Assembly (NCBI RefSeq): GCF_021341785.1
Contig: NZ_JAJTTF010000014.1
Span: forward strand, 62,001 to 126,000
DNA: 64,000 nt
Direction of reading: 5' to 3'
Source: Microbacterium sp. Au-Mic1
GTDB lineage: Bacteria; Actinomycetota; Actinomycetes; Actinomycetales; Microbacteriaceae
The notes beneath the pieces were generated by a model that made no database searches, was not told where the DNA came from, and saw nothing but the letters and a program-made list of their open reading frames with translations. Positions 32,023 to 40,079 of this stretch are shown here, piece by piece. How positions within the stretch are numbered: position 1 is the stretch's first letter; every line of letters begins with the position of its first letter. The position numbers and the translations under genes are program-made.

Positions 32023-33462
32023 TTACTGGGCCGCGTGCCGATCCAGGAAGGAGTACACCTCGTTGTCGTCGACGCCCGGGAACGCGCCGCGGGGGAGCGG
32101 CGAGAACATGTGCGTGTGCACACGGGCGCTCGGCCAGGCCTTGTCGTTCCAGCGCTCCGCGATCCCTGCCGGCGGGCGGCGGCAGCACGCCTCGTCGGGG
32201 CAGGTGGACTGTGCGCGATCCGTGGTCTCCCGCCCGCGCCACCACCGGGCGTCGTCGAACGGCACGCCGACCGTGATCGAGAAGCCGCCGCCGTCGGTGG
32301 ATCCGGTCTGGGTGGAGCACCAGAACGTTCCCGACGGAGTGTCCGTGTACTGGTAGTGCTCGGTGGTGCGGTTGCGCTGGCTGAAGGCCGCCCGCGCCGA
32401 GAACTTGCGACACACGGTGAGACCCTCGACGGATCCGGTCACATCCATCGGCAGCGGCAGATCGTCGTTCTCGTACACGCGGGTGAGCGCGCCCGACTCG
32501 TCGACGCGCAGGAAGTGCAGCCGCATGTCCAGGTGCTTCGTCATGAGGTTGGTCATCCGCATGCCGGCGGCCTCGTGGGTCACGCCGAACGCGTCGCGGA
32601 AGTCCTCGACGGCCAGGTTGCGGTCCTTCTTCGCCTGCTGCAGGAAGGCGACCCCCGCCGTCTCCGGGATCAGGCAGCATGCGGCGAAGTAGTTGATCTC
32701 GAGTCGCTGCTGCAGGAAGTCGGCGTAGTCGGTGGGAGGAGTGTGTCCGAGCATCCGATGCGCCATCGCCTGCAGGGCCATCGAGCGCAGGCCGTGGCCG
32801 CCGGGGATCGACGCCGGCGGGAGGTAGATCCGCCCGTGCTCCAGATCCGTGACCGAGCGCGTCGAGTGCGGCAGGTCGTCGACGTACAGCAACTCGAAGC
32901 CGAGCTGCTCGGCCATGATGCTCACGGTGCGGTGGGTGAGGGCGCCCGAGGAGTGCCCCGCCGCTTTCAGCTGCTTCTCCGCGAGTGCCTCGATCTCGGG
33001 CAGATGGTTGTCGAGCGCGCGCATCTTCAGGCGCAGCTCGGTGTTGGCCCGCCGTGCCTCCTCCGGCGTGGCGATCGCCTCGCGCTCGCGGCGATGCAGT
33101 TCGCGGTGCAGGCCCAGGATCGACTCGATCGTCTCGTCCGGCATGCCCTTGCTCACCCGCACCGGGGCGATGCCGAGCTGGCGGAACACGGAGCTGGACT
33201 GCGCGCGATCGAGCTCGATCTCCAATGCGGCGCGCCGGTTCGGCGGCTCGCCCGAGATGAGGTCGCTCACCTCGGTGCCGGTCGCATCGGCGATCGCCTG
33301 CAGCAGGGAGAGCTTCGGCTCCCGTTTGCCGTTCTCGATGAGACTCAGCTGCGATCCGGCGACGCCGACGGCGGCGCCCAGCTCGTCCAGGGTCATGCCG
33401 CTGCGCGTGCGGTGGTGTCGGATGCGATGTCCGAGGGTGGTGAGCTCGAGTCCGGAGGCCAT
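32023..33462 (-). CDS. ramB: RamB-like transcriptional regulator (XRE helix-turn-helix plus ScfR domain)
   Basis: 479 residues from the ATG at 33462. The XRE helix-turn-helix is at about 8-62 (SGMTLDELGAAVGVAGSQLS), a central IrrE/ImmA-like region with AMAHRMLGH and QRLEINYFAACCLIPE (about 235-275) follows, and a C-terminal short-chain acyl-CoA regulator domain carries the Cys pair region STCPDEACCRRPPAG (about 425). This matches corynebacterial RamB, which controls acetate, glyoxylate and related carbon genes. It is divergent from PEP carboxykinase with a palindrome TTGCGATCGCAA between them, so it may control pckG as well as itself. Symbol is by similarity. Confidence 0.88.
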   Translation of the reverse strand: MASGLELTTLGHRIRHHRTRSGMTLDELGAAVGVAGSQLSLIENGKREPKLSLLQAIADATGTEVSDLISGEPPNRRAALEIELDRAQSSSVFRQLGIAPVRVSKGMPDETIESILGLHRELHRREREAIATPEEARRANTELRLKMRALDNHLPEIEALAEKQLKAAGHSSGALTHRTVSIMAEQLGFELLYVDDLPHSTRSVTDLEHGRIYLPPASIPGGHGLRSMALQAMAHRMLGHTPPTDYADFLQQRLEINYFAACCLIPETAGVAFLQQAKKDRNLAVEDFRDAFGVTHEAAGMRMTNLMTKHLDMRLHFLRVDESGALTRVYENDDLPLPMDVTGSVEGLTVCRKFSARAAFSQRNRTTEHYQYTDTPSGTFWCSTQTGSTDGGGFSITVGVPFDDARWWRGRETTDRAQSTCPDEACCRRPPAGIAERWNDKAWPSARVHTHMFSPLPRGAFPGVDDNEVYSFLDRHAAQ

Positions 33463-33492
33463 TCCTTGAGCATAGCGAAAGAATTTGTGTTC

Positions 33493-33504
33493 TTGCGATC
33501 GCAA
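33493..33504. promoter_or_regulatory. Palindrome between ramB and pckG
   Basis: TTGCGATCGCAA is a perfect 12-bp palindrome in the 110-bp divergent gap, set in locally A/T-rich sequence with a further GACGCAAAAC half site. RamB sites described in corynebacteria resemble TTTGCAAA, so this is a reasonable but unproven RamB site. Confidence 0.5.
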
Positions 33505-33572
33505 ATGACGCAAAACACCGTCGATTGGTCGTCAAACTGGATCCAACGCCCCACTCTTCTAAGGAGCAGACC

Positions 33573-35441
33573 ATGGCTATCGCCGAGACGTCCACCCCGC
33601 GGATCTCCCCCCTCGCCCCCGTGCGCGAGTACGGTGCGGCTCCCGAGTACGACACACCGGCCTTCGCCGAGCTGTCGGCGTGGGTCGAGGAGATCCGTGC
33701 CCTGACCCAGCCCGACCGCGTGCACTGGATCGACGGATCCGCCGCGGAGAACGACGCCCTGCTGCACGAGCTCGTCGACGAGGGCAAGCTCATCAAGCTG
33801 AACCCGGAGTGGCGTCCCGGCTCCTACCTGGCCCGCTCGCACCCCAGCGACGTCGCCCGCACTGAGGGGCGCACCTTCATCGCCTCCGAGAAGGAGATCG
33901 ACGCCGGCCCGACGAACAACTGGGCGGACCCGGCGGAGATGCACGCGAAGATGAACGAGATCTTCGAGGGCTCGATGCGCGGACGCACGATGTACGTCGT
34001 GCCGTTCTCGATGGGCCCGGTCGGCGGACCGATCTCGCAGATCGGCGTGCAGATCACCGACAGCGCCTACGCCGTCGCGTCGATCGGCATCATGACCCGC
34101 GTCGGCACCGCCGTCGTCCGCCAGATCGCGGAGGGCACCCAGTGGGTGCGCACCGTGCACTCGGTCGGCGCCCCGCTCGCCGAGGGCGAAGCCGACACCA
34201 CGTGGCCGTGCAACGACGAGAAGTGGATCGTGCACTTCCCGGACACGCTCGAGGTGTACTCCTTCGGTTCCGGCTACGGCGGCAACGCGATCCTCGCGAA
34301 GAAGTGCTTCGCGCTGCGCATCGCCTCGGTGCTCGCCCGCGACGAGGGCTGGATGGCCGAGCACATGCTGCTCATCCGCGTGATCTCGCCCGAGGGCAAG
34401 GCCTACCACGTGGCCGCCGCGTTCCCGTCGGCGTGCGGCAAGACCAACCTCGCGATGCTGCGCCCGACGATCCCCGGCTGGAAGGTCGAGACGCTCGGCG
34501 ACGACATCACCTGGATCCGCCCCGGCGCCGATGGCCGCATGCGTGCGATCAACCCCGAGGCGGGCTTCTTCGGCGTCGCACCGGGCACCGGCGAGTCGAC
34601 CAACGTCACCGCGGTCGAGACGCTGTGGGGCAACACGATCTTCACGAACGTGGCGCTGCGCCCCGACGGCGATGTGTGGTGGGAGGGTCTGACCGACGAG
34701 GCCCCCGCGAACCTCATCGACTGGGAGGGCAACGCGTGGACTCCGGATTCCGGTCGTCCCGCCGCGCACCCGAACTCGCGCTTCACCGTGTCGGCGGCGC
34801 AGTGCCCGCAGATCGCGGAGGACTGGGAGGACCCCGAGGGCGTGCCTCTCGACGTGATCCTCTTCGGCGGCCGCCGCGCCACGAACGTTCCGCTGGTCGT
34901 CGAGGCGACGGACTGGAGCCACGGGGTGTTCCTGGGGGCGACCATCTCGTCCGAGCGCACGGCCGCAGCGGAGGGCACCCTCGGCGAGCTGCGCCGCGAC
35001 CCGTTCGCGATGCTGCCTTTCTGCGGCTACAACATGGGCGACTACTTCGCGCACTGGCTGAAGATGGGCCGCGCTGTCCGTTTCGACAAGGCGCCGCGCA
35101 TCTTCCAGGTGAACTGGTTCCGCCGTGGTTCGGACGGCCGCTTCCTGTGGCCCGGGTTCGGCGACAACGCCCGCGTGATCGACTGGATCATCCGTCGCAT
35201 CGAGGGCGAGGTCGGCGCCGTGGACAGCCCGATCGGCCGCCTGCCGAAGATCGAGGATCTCAACCTCGAGGGTGCGGATGTCACCGATGAGGATCTCGAC
35301 GAGCTGTTCAGCGTCGACACCGCGTCGTGGACCCGCGAGGCCGACTCGACCGAGGAGTTCTTCGCGACGTTCGGCGACCGCCTCCCGGCGGCGCTCACCA
35401 CCGAGCTCGCCTCGCTGCGCTACCGCCTCGCGAGCGCCTGA
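33573..35441 (+). CDS. pckG: Phosphoenolpyruvate carboxykinase (GTP)
   Basis: 622 residues from the ATG at 33573, which follows AAGGAGCAGACC. The GTP-type kinase loop FPSACGKTNLAML lies near 282-294 and holds the reactive Cys. WPCNDEKWIVHFP near 210, YGGNAILAKKCFALR near 235 and the lid region GNTIFTNVALRPDGDVWWEG near 352 are typical. It converts oxaloacetate to PEP for gluconeogenesis in the cytoplasm. Length is normal. Regulation by the divergent RamB-like protein is suggested by position and by the palindrome in between. Confidence 0.97.
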   Translation: MAIAETSTPRISPLAPVREYGAAPEYDTPAFAELSAWVEEIRALTQPDRVHWIDGSAAENDALLHELVDEGKLIKLNPEWRPGSYLARSHPSDVARTEGRTFIASEKEIDAGPTNNWADPAEMHAKMNEIFEGSMRGRTMYVVPFSMGPVGGPISQIGVQITDSAYAVASIGIMTRVGTAVVRQIAEGTQWVRTVHSVGAPLAEGEADTTWPCNDEKWIVHFPDTLEVYSFGSGYGGNAILAKKCFALRIASVLARDEGWMAEHMLLIRVISPEGKAYHVAAAFPSACGKTNLAMLRPTIPGWKVETLGDDITWIRPGADGRMRAINPEAGFFGVAPGTGESTNVTAVETLWGNTIFTNVALRPDGDVWWEGLTDEAPANLIDWEGNAWTPDSGRPAAHPNSRFTVSAAQCPQIAEDWEDPEGVPLDVILFGGRRATNVPLVVEATDWSHGVFLGATISSERTAAAEGTLGELRRDPFAMLPFCGYNMGDYFAHWLKMGRAVRFDKAPRIFQVNWFRRGSDGRFLWPGFGDNARVIDWIIRRIEGEVGAVDSPIGRLPKIEDLNLEGADVTDEDLDELFSVDTASWTREADSTEEFFATFGDRLPAALTTELASLRYRLASA

Positions 35442-35461
35442 GCGGCGCTTCGCACAGACGT

Positions 35462-35508
35462 GATCCGGTCCCTCGGCCACTGCGCCGGCGGGGGAGAGGG
35501 GCCGGATC
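35462..35508. terminator. Terminator hairpin 1 after pckG
   Basis: GATCCGGTCCCTC (35462-35474) pairs with GAGGGGCCGGATC (35496-35508), 13 bp with one G-U pair. Confidence 0.65.
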
Positions 35509-35518
35509 CACCAAGACC

Positions 35519-35581
35519 CGCGGCGGCGGGATGTCGGAGACAGACCCATGGCTGAGTGGTCTCCGGCATCCTGCCGCCGCG
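35519..35581. terminator. Terminator hairpin 2 between convergent pckG and ring-opening hydrolase genes
   Basis: CGCGGCGGCGGGATG (35519-35533) pairs with CATCCTGCCGCCGCG (35567-35581), then GGAGAC/GTCTCC continues the stem after a 2-nt internal mismatch. A large symmetrical stem between convergent genes, likely to serve both; it ends with GTTCT on the plus strand. Confidence 0.75.
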
Positions 35582-35600
35582 TTCTCATCGGTGCCGACGG

Positions 35601-36713
35601 TCAGCTCACGTCGAGGACGATGGCGAGGGTCCCTCCGCCCGGAGGTCCCTGCTGGACGCCGCCCGCGGAGATCCAGATCATGTTGTCCTGCAGCATCGCG
35701 GAGAACGCGCTGGCGACCACGGTCTTCAGGTTCTTGACGTACACGGGGTCGTCGGTCACCAGCCGCCGCCCGCGGATGCGACCGTCGACCGGCTCCTGGT
35801 ATTTCACGTAGGTCGCGATGATGCGCGAGCGCACCTCGGGCGGCAGCGGGCCGTCGCCGACGGCAAGGCCGGCGTCGCGCACGGCTCGGGTGACCGCGCC
35901 GATGTCGAGCAGGTCCGCGATGACGGCGCGCCCGACGCGCAGCCGGCCTCCGGCGCCCCGGCGGTTGCCGAGCGCGACGAGGTGCGTTCGCGGGCCGGCA
36001 CCGCCCACGTCCTCCCAGACGTTCGACGACACCGCGACCTTGTCGCTGAACAGCGCCGGATCGGTGCCGATCGCCGCCTCGTCCGGCAACGGGGCGCCGT
36101 CGACGACGATGCGCACGGCCTGCGCGATGCTGCCGCTGGAGAACCCGAAGACGCCCTGCGGATCCGGCTCGGGCAGCGCTTCGTCCGCCGAGCGCGCGGC
36201 GGCGATGTCCTCGAGCGGGGGGTAGTAGGACTTGCCGATCACGAACTCGATGTCGGCAGGTGCCATCCCCGCATCGTCCGCGGCGGCGCGCACCGCATCG
36301 GCGTTGGCGTTCACGTGCGCGGCCCGGCCGATCCACTCCGGGAGGATCGTGGTCGAGGCGGCACTCCCGATCGCGAGCCGGGGCAGTCCGTCCGCGGCGG
36401 GCTCCGCCGCGGTGCGCGTGTAGACGACCAGATGCGGGGTCATGATCGTGCCGACCCCGGCGCTGAACGCCATCGGCAGCGCCTCGACCACGGGAGCGGG
36501 GCGGGTGCCGTGATCGAGCAGGAAGCGCCGCACGGCGTGATCCGCATCGACCCGGCTCGTGTCGTACGTGTCGCCCCAGCCGCCGGTCTTGCCGGTGACG
36601 GCGACGATGTGGTCGGGGTTCAGACGCCCTTCCGCCACGAGCTCGACGAGCCCCGACACGTCCCGCAGGCCGCCCATGGGCACACGGAACGCGTCGACGG
36701 CCTGCGCGGTCAT
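35601..36713 (-). CDS. Ring-opening amidohydrolase (cyanuric acid hydrolase/barbiturase family)
   Basis: 370 residues in three similar parts, each with a Lys and a Ser as in the family: Lys42 (VTGKTGGWGD) and Ser84 (AFSAGVGT); Lys161 (IGKSYYP) and Ser192/193 (GFSSGSIAQAV); Lys327 or 330 (VYVKNLKTV) and Ser349 (ISAGGVQQGPPGG). AIGSAASTTILPEWIGR at 115-130 is also diagnostic. Known members open cyanuric acid or barbituric acid rings; the surrounding residues differ enough that another cyclic imide or N-heterocycle is likely. Its ATG overlaps the stop of the LeuA-like gene (4 bp), so the two steps are coupled. Last gene of a long minus-strand operon. Confidence 0.88.
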   Translation of the reverse strand: MTAQAVDAFRVPMGGLRDVSGLVELVAEGRLNPDHIVAVTGKTGGWGDTYDTSRVDADHAVRRFLLDHGTRPAPVVEALPMAFSAGVGTIMTPHLVVYTRTAAEPAADGLPRLAIGSAASTTILPEWIGRAAHVNANADAVRAAADDAGMAPADIEFVIGKSYYPPLEDIAAARSADEALPEPDPQGVFGFSSGSIAQAVRIVVDGAPLPDEAAIGTDPALFSDKVAVSSNVWEDVGGAGPRTHLVALGNRRGAGGRLRVGRAVIADLLDIGAVTRAVRDAGLAVGDGPLPPEVRSRIIATYVKYQEPVDGRIRGRRLVTDDPVYVKNLKTVVASAFSAMLQDNMIWISAGGVQQGPPGGGTLAIVLDVS

Positions 36714-38002
36714 GCGCGGCTCGGTGCGCCGGTGCGCACCGCCTCCCGCAGAACGGCCTCCGCCTGCTCGGGGGTGAGCCAGCGCGGGTACTCCACGATC
36801 TCGTCGATCGCGTCGTTGAGCGCCCGGTACGCGGTCTCCACAGCGTCATCGTCGACCTCCAGCCCGAGGTTCGCGGCCAGCTGGCGCACCATGGCCCGGG
36901 TGCTGAGCCGGTCCCACACCCAGCGGATGTCCGCGCCGACGACGTCGGCGTGCACGCAGCCGGAGATCGGCGGGAACGTCCGTACGCCGTCGCGCAGCGA
37001 GCTGAGGACGTCGGCGGTCGTGCTCTTCAGGAAGGCGTACCGGCCGGTGACCGGCTTGAGGGCCGGGTTGGGGATCCCGATCTCCTCGTAGACCAGGTCC
37101 GACAGCGCCTGCAGCCGATCGAGCCTGATGCCGGTGTCGACGCCGTAGAGCACCTCGAGGCTCGTGGCCACCTCCTCCAGCGGCGGGAAGCCGCACCGGT
37201 AGGAGACGCCGTTCACCGACACGTCGGGGCCGGCGCCCGCGGCCGCCGCGGCGATCGCGGCGGCGGTGCCGAGCCCGAAGTCGTCGTGGACATGCATCGT
37301 CAGCGGCACGGCGGTGGTCAGACGCGAGCGGAAGCGGCGGATGAACACGCGCATCGCCTCGGGGCCGAGGCTGCTGGTGGAGTCCATCAGGTCGATCCGC
37401 CGGGCGCCGAGAGCGACGGCCTCGTTCGCCGCGCGCATCATGGCGTCGAAGTCGCGGCGACCCGCCTGGGCGAGTGTGACGGTCCAGGCCAGTCCATTGG
37501 AGGCGGCGTACTCGGTGACCTCGGCCAGCTGCGCGAACTGCCGTGCCTCGGCCTCCGGGGAGGAGGCCTCGACGATCCCGGGGCCGATGACGGTCGCACC
37601 GAGTTCGAGGAGCAGGTCGACCGTCGAGCAGGGATCGATCTTCGGGGTGCCCTCGCCGTTGCCGAGCAGGGTGTCGGCGTACACGTTGCAGGTGAAGCCG
37701 AAGCCGCCGGCGAGGATCTCGCGGACAAGCTCGAGCTCGCGGGCGTTGGGCTCGTCGTCGCCCCACCAGTCGAGGTTGAGGCTCTCGTCGCGGATGCCGA
37801 TGTCCTCGAGGGCCTGGGCGATCCGCAGGTAGCCGTCGATCGTGGTGCGCGTGCCGGCCGTGTAGTTGGTCTTGCGCAGGGTGCTGTCGATGAGGCCCAG
37901 GGGCCGGGGGAAGTCGAAGTCGCGGGTGACCTCGTCCTCGAAGTTGACAGGGCTGACCCAGTGGCTCCCCTCGACCCGGTACTCGTGGTGGGGATTGATC
38001 AT
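36710..38002 (-). CDS. LeuA/HMG-CoA-lyase-like TIM-barrel protein with altered DRE motif
   Basis: 430 residues from the ATG at 38002 (site GAAGGA). The fold follows the DRE-TIM metallolyase family: IDSTLRKTNYT at 38-48 sits where DSTLRDGxQ is expected, MHVHDDFG at 236-243 gives the two metal His (237, 239), and GVSYRCGFPPLEEV at 265-278 matches GxGERxGNxxLEEV. The Asp following Arg43, normally a metal ligand and catalytic, is Lys44 here. This suggests a changed reaction or cofactor. Preceding the start are a heptanucleotide repeat and a strong hairpin. Family members make or break C-C bonds of acyl-CoA or keto acids; here the substrate may be an N-ring-derived acid. Confidence 0.8.
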   Translation of the reverse strand: MINPHHEYRVEGSHWVSPVNFEDEVTRDFDFPRPLGLIDSTLRKTNYTAGTRTTIDGYLRIAQALEDIGIRDESLNLDWWGDDEPNARELELVREILAGGFGFTCNVYADTLLGNGEGTPKIDPCSTVDLLLELGATVIGPGIVEASSPEAEARQFAQLAEVTEYAASNGLAWTVTLAQAGRRDFDAMMRAANEAVALGARRIDLMDSTSSLGPEAMRVFIRRFRSRLTTAVPLTMHVHDDFGLGTAAAIAAAAAGAGPDVSVNGVSYRCGFPPLEEVATSLEVLYGVDTGIRLDRLQALSDLVYEEIGIPNPALKPVTGRYAFLKSTTADVLSSLRDGVRTFPPISGCVHADVVGADIRWVWDRLSTRAMVRQLAANLGLEVDDDAVETAYRALNDAIDEIVEYPRWLTPEQAEAVLREAVRTGAPSRA

Positions 38003-38011
38003 GTCGCGTCC

Positions 38012-38051
38012 TTCGTCGTTCGTCGTTCGTCGTTCGTCGTTCGTCGTTCGT
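38012..38051. repeat. Heptanucleotide repeat (TTCGTCG) x 5.7 beside a ribosome site
   Basis: Five full TTCGTCG units plus TTCGT run from 38012 to 38051. On the transcribed (minus) strand this is CGACGAA repeated up to the GAAGGA ribosome site of the LeuA-like gene, 10 nt before its ATG. Such slipped-strand tracts can vary in number. Confidence 0.9.
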
Positions 38052-38062
38052 GCTCGTCGGTG

Positions 38063-38104
38063 ACCGGTCCGGTGCGCATCGAGGTGATGCGGCACCGGAC
38101 CGGT
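38063..38104 (-). terminator. Strong hairpin inside the operon
   Basis: ACCGGTCCGGTGC (38063-38075) and GCACCGGACCGGT (38092-38104) pair perfectly over 13 bp, and inner GCATC/GATGC adds 5 bp around a GAGGT loop. It lies 18 bp after the isomerase stop and before the heptamer tract. It may partially end transcription or protect the upstream mRNA. Confidence 0.75.
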
Positions 38105-38121
38105 GCGGGGTCGCGCCGGTG

Positions 38122-39255
38122 TCAGCGCCCTGCGCCTGCGGTCTGCGCGACCGGGGAGTGCAGCGGGTAGCCGGCGTCGGCGATGATGGAGCGGGCCATA
38201 CGCGCCCCGGTCCTGATCGTGTCGACCGCCTCGTCGTACTCGTAGGGCTGCGCCAGGTACCGGCGCCAGTCCGGCACCTCGCCGGACTGGATGCGCTGCT
38301 CGTACGCGTGCACCATGTCGAGGTAGGCGGCGAGCTCCTCGACCCCCAGGTCGGGGTGCCCGGCCAGGAACTCGGGGTCGAACGCCTCGATCACCCGGGG
38401 GCGCTGAGCCGGTGCCTTGTCCGCATAGGGCTGCGGCGGCTCGATCGTCACGTTCATCCGCGGGTTCGCCGCGACGATGATCGGCAGCAGTCCTGCGAAG
38501 TCCACGAGTCCGGTGCCGTACGGCCGCAGCTGGTGCGCGAGGCCGCCCTCCTCGTGAGCCACGTAGGCGTCCTTGAGGTGCGTCTGACGGACGTACGGCG
38601 CCACCCGTCGTGCCGAGAACACCGGATGCTCCATGCGCTGCAGCACGTTGGAGGTGTCGAAGACGATGCCCGTCGTGTCGGGGCCCACGGCCTCCACGAG
38701 GCGCACCAGCTCGAAGCTGGTGACCTCCTCGTGGGTCTCCAGATTCATGTGGATCCCGAGATCACGGGCGATGGGCGCGAGCCGCTTCAGGAACTTCTCC
38801 GTCGCGGCCAGCTGGTCCGCCCAGTCCGCGTCCGTGCGGAACCGGTCGTAGGCGAGCCGACCGAAATAGGTCCCCTTGAAGTTGGCCGTGGCCACCCACA
38901 GCTCGCGGCAGCCGATGGCGGCACTGGCCTCCATCATCCGCCGGAACCCGCGCAGGATGTCGCCGTCTCCGATGGCTCGAAGCTCCGGGGCCTCCGGGTT
39001 CGCGTACGGATTCACCTTGCCGAGGCCCGTCTCCAGGTAGAGGTCGAGCTCGTCGGCGCGCTGCCGGAGCTCGCGCAGCACGCCGGGATCCAGGGTCGGA
39101 CTCATGTCCAGCACGCTGCGGAAGAACAGGCCGTCCATGCCCAGCTCGTGCGCGTGGCCGATCGTGGCGAGCGGCCCGCGCCTGGCGGCCTCCGGGATCT
39201 TCTTGCCGTCGACGCCCACCCGGATCCGGTGGGCCGATGTCGTCGTCTCGGACAT
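38122..39255 (-). CDS. Sugar phosphate isomerase/epimerase-like TIM-barrel protein
   Basis: 377 residues from the ATG at 39255; a GTG one codon earlier overlaps the ATPase stop. AP-endonuclease-2/xylose-isomerase-type metal residues are seen: NLETHEEV near 180, IVFDTSNVLQRMEHP near 205, QTHLKDAY near 228 and VTIEPPQPY near 273. Members isomerise or epimerise sugars, keto acids or inosose, or are of unknown function. Its place directly after two importer ATPase genes suggests an early step on the imported compound. Confidence 0.86.
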   Translation of the reverse strand: MSETTTSAHRIRVGVDGKKIPEAARRGPLATIGHAHELGMDGLFFRSVLDMSPTLDPGVLRELRQRADELDLYLETGLGKVNPYANPEAPELRAIGDGDILRGFRRMMEASAAIGCRELWVATANFKGTYFGRLAYDRFRTDADWADQLAATEKFLKRLAPIARDLGIHMNLETHEEVTSFELVRLVEAVGPDTTGIVFDTSNVLQRMEHPVFSARRVAPYVRQTHLKDAYVAHEEGGLAHQLRPYGTGLVDFAGLLPIIVAANPRMNVTIEPPQPYADKAPAQRPRVIEAFDPEFLAGHPDLGVEELAAYLDMVHAYEQRIQSGEVPDWRRYLAQPYEYDEAVDTIRTGARMARSIIADAGYPLHSPVAQTAGAGR

Positions 39256-40079
39256 CACGCCACCTTCTCCTCTAGGAGCCGTTCCAGCGCCCGTTGCCGG
39301 GCGATGGTCGGGTTGGGGTTCGGCACGGCGGCGAGCAGCGCCTTCGTGTAGGGATGCGACGGGTGCGCGAGCACAGTGCCGGCGGGACCGTCCTCGACGA
39401 TCTGGCCGAGCTGGATCACCGCGACCTGCGAGCAGATCTGCCGGACCACCGCGAGGTCGTGCGCGATGAACAGCACCGTGAAGCCGAGATCCTCCTGCAT
39501 GTCCTGCAGCAGGTTGAGGACCTGCGCCTGCACCGACACGTCCAGCGCCGAGACGGGCTCGTCGCAGATGAGCAGCTTCGGCCCCACGGCCAGCGCCCGC
39601 GCGATCGCGATGCGCTGCCGCTGTCCGCCCGAGAACGAGCGCGGGTAGCGGTCGAGGTCGCGATCGCTGAGGCCGACCTGCATGAGCAGCTCGGCGACGC
39701 GCGCGCGCCGCCGCTTGCGGTCCGGTTCGAGATCGTGCACGAGCAGTCCCTCGCCGACGAGCTTCTCCACGGTCATCCTCGGGTTCAGGCTCGACGTCGG
39801 GTCCTGGAACACGAACTGCACCTCACGGCGGATCCTCTTCAGGGTCGCGCCTTTCGCCTCGGGGATGTTGATCCCGTCGTAGGTGATCGTGCCGCTCGTG
39901 GGCTTCTCCAGGCCCATGATGCTCTTGATGATGGTGGTCTTGCCGGATCCCGATTCGCCCACCAGCCCGGTGATCGTGCCCTCCTCGACCGTCAGGTCGA
40001 CGTCGCGCAGGGCGTGGACGGGTTCGCGTCCGAGCGCGTGGAACACCTTGTTCACGTCGCGCAGCTCCAGGAGGCTCAT
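39255..40079 (-). CDS. ABC transporter ATP-binding protein (DppF type)
   Basis: 274 residues from the ATG at 40079 (MSLLELRDVNKVF), overlapping the partner ATPase by 4 bp. Walker A GESGSGKTT, Q-loop FQDPTSSLNP, signature FSGGQRQRIAIARAL, Walker B LLICDEP and switch IAHDLAVV are intact. It ends soon after LLAAVPNPNPTIARQRALERLLEEKVA, so it lacks the Cys-rich OppF extension, while its partner retains one. It energises uptake of the island substrate. Confidence 0.94.
   Translation of the reverse strand: MSLLELRDVNKVFHALGREPVHALRDVDLTVEEGTITGLVGESGSGKTTIIKSIMGLEKPTSGTITYDGINIPEAKGATLKRIRREVQFVFQDPTSSLNPRMTVEKLVGEGLLVHDLEPDRKRRRARVAELLMQVGLSDRDLDRYPRSFSGGQRQRIAIARALAVGPKLLICDEPVSALDVSVQAQVLNLLQDMQEDLGFTVLFIAHDLAVVRQICSQVAVIQLGQIVEDGPAGTVLAHPSHPYTKALLAAVPNPNPTIARQRALERLLEEKVA

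Noticed and set aside
33393..35588. 731-codon minus-strand frame antisense to PEP carboxykinase
   Set aside because: Shadow of a certain gene; composition and lack of domains argue against coding.
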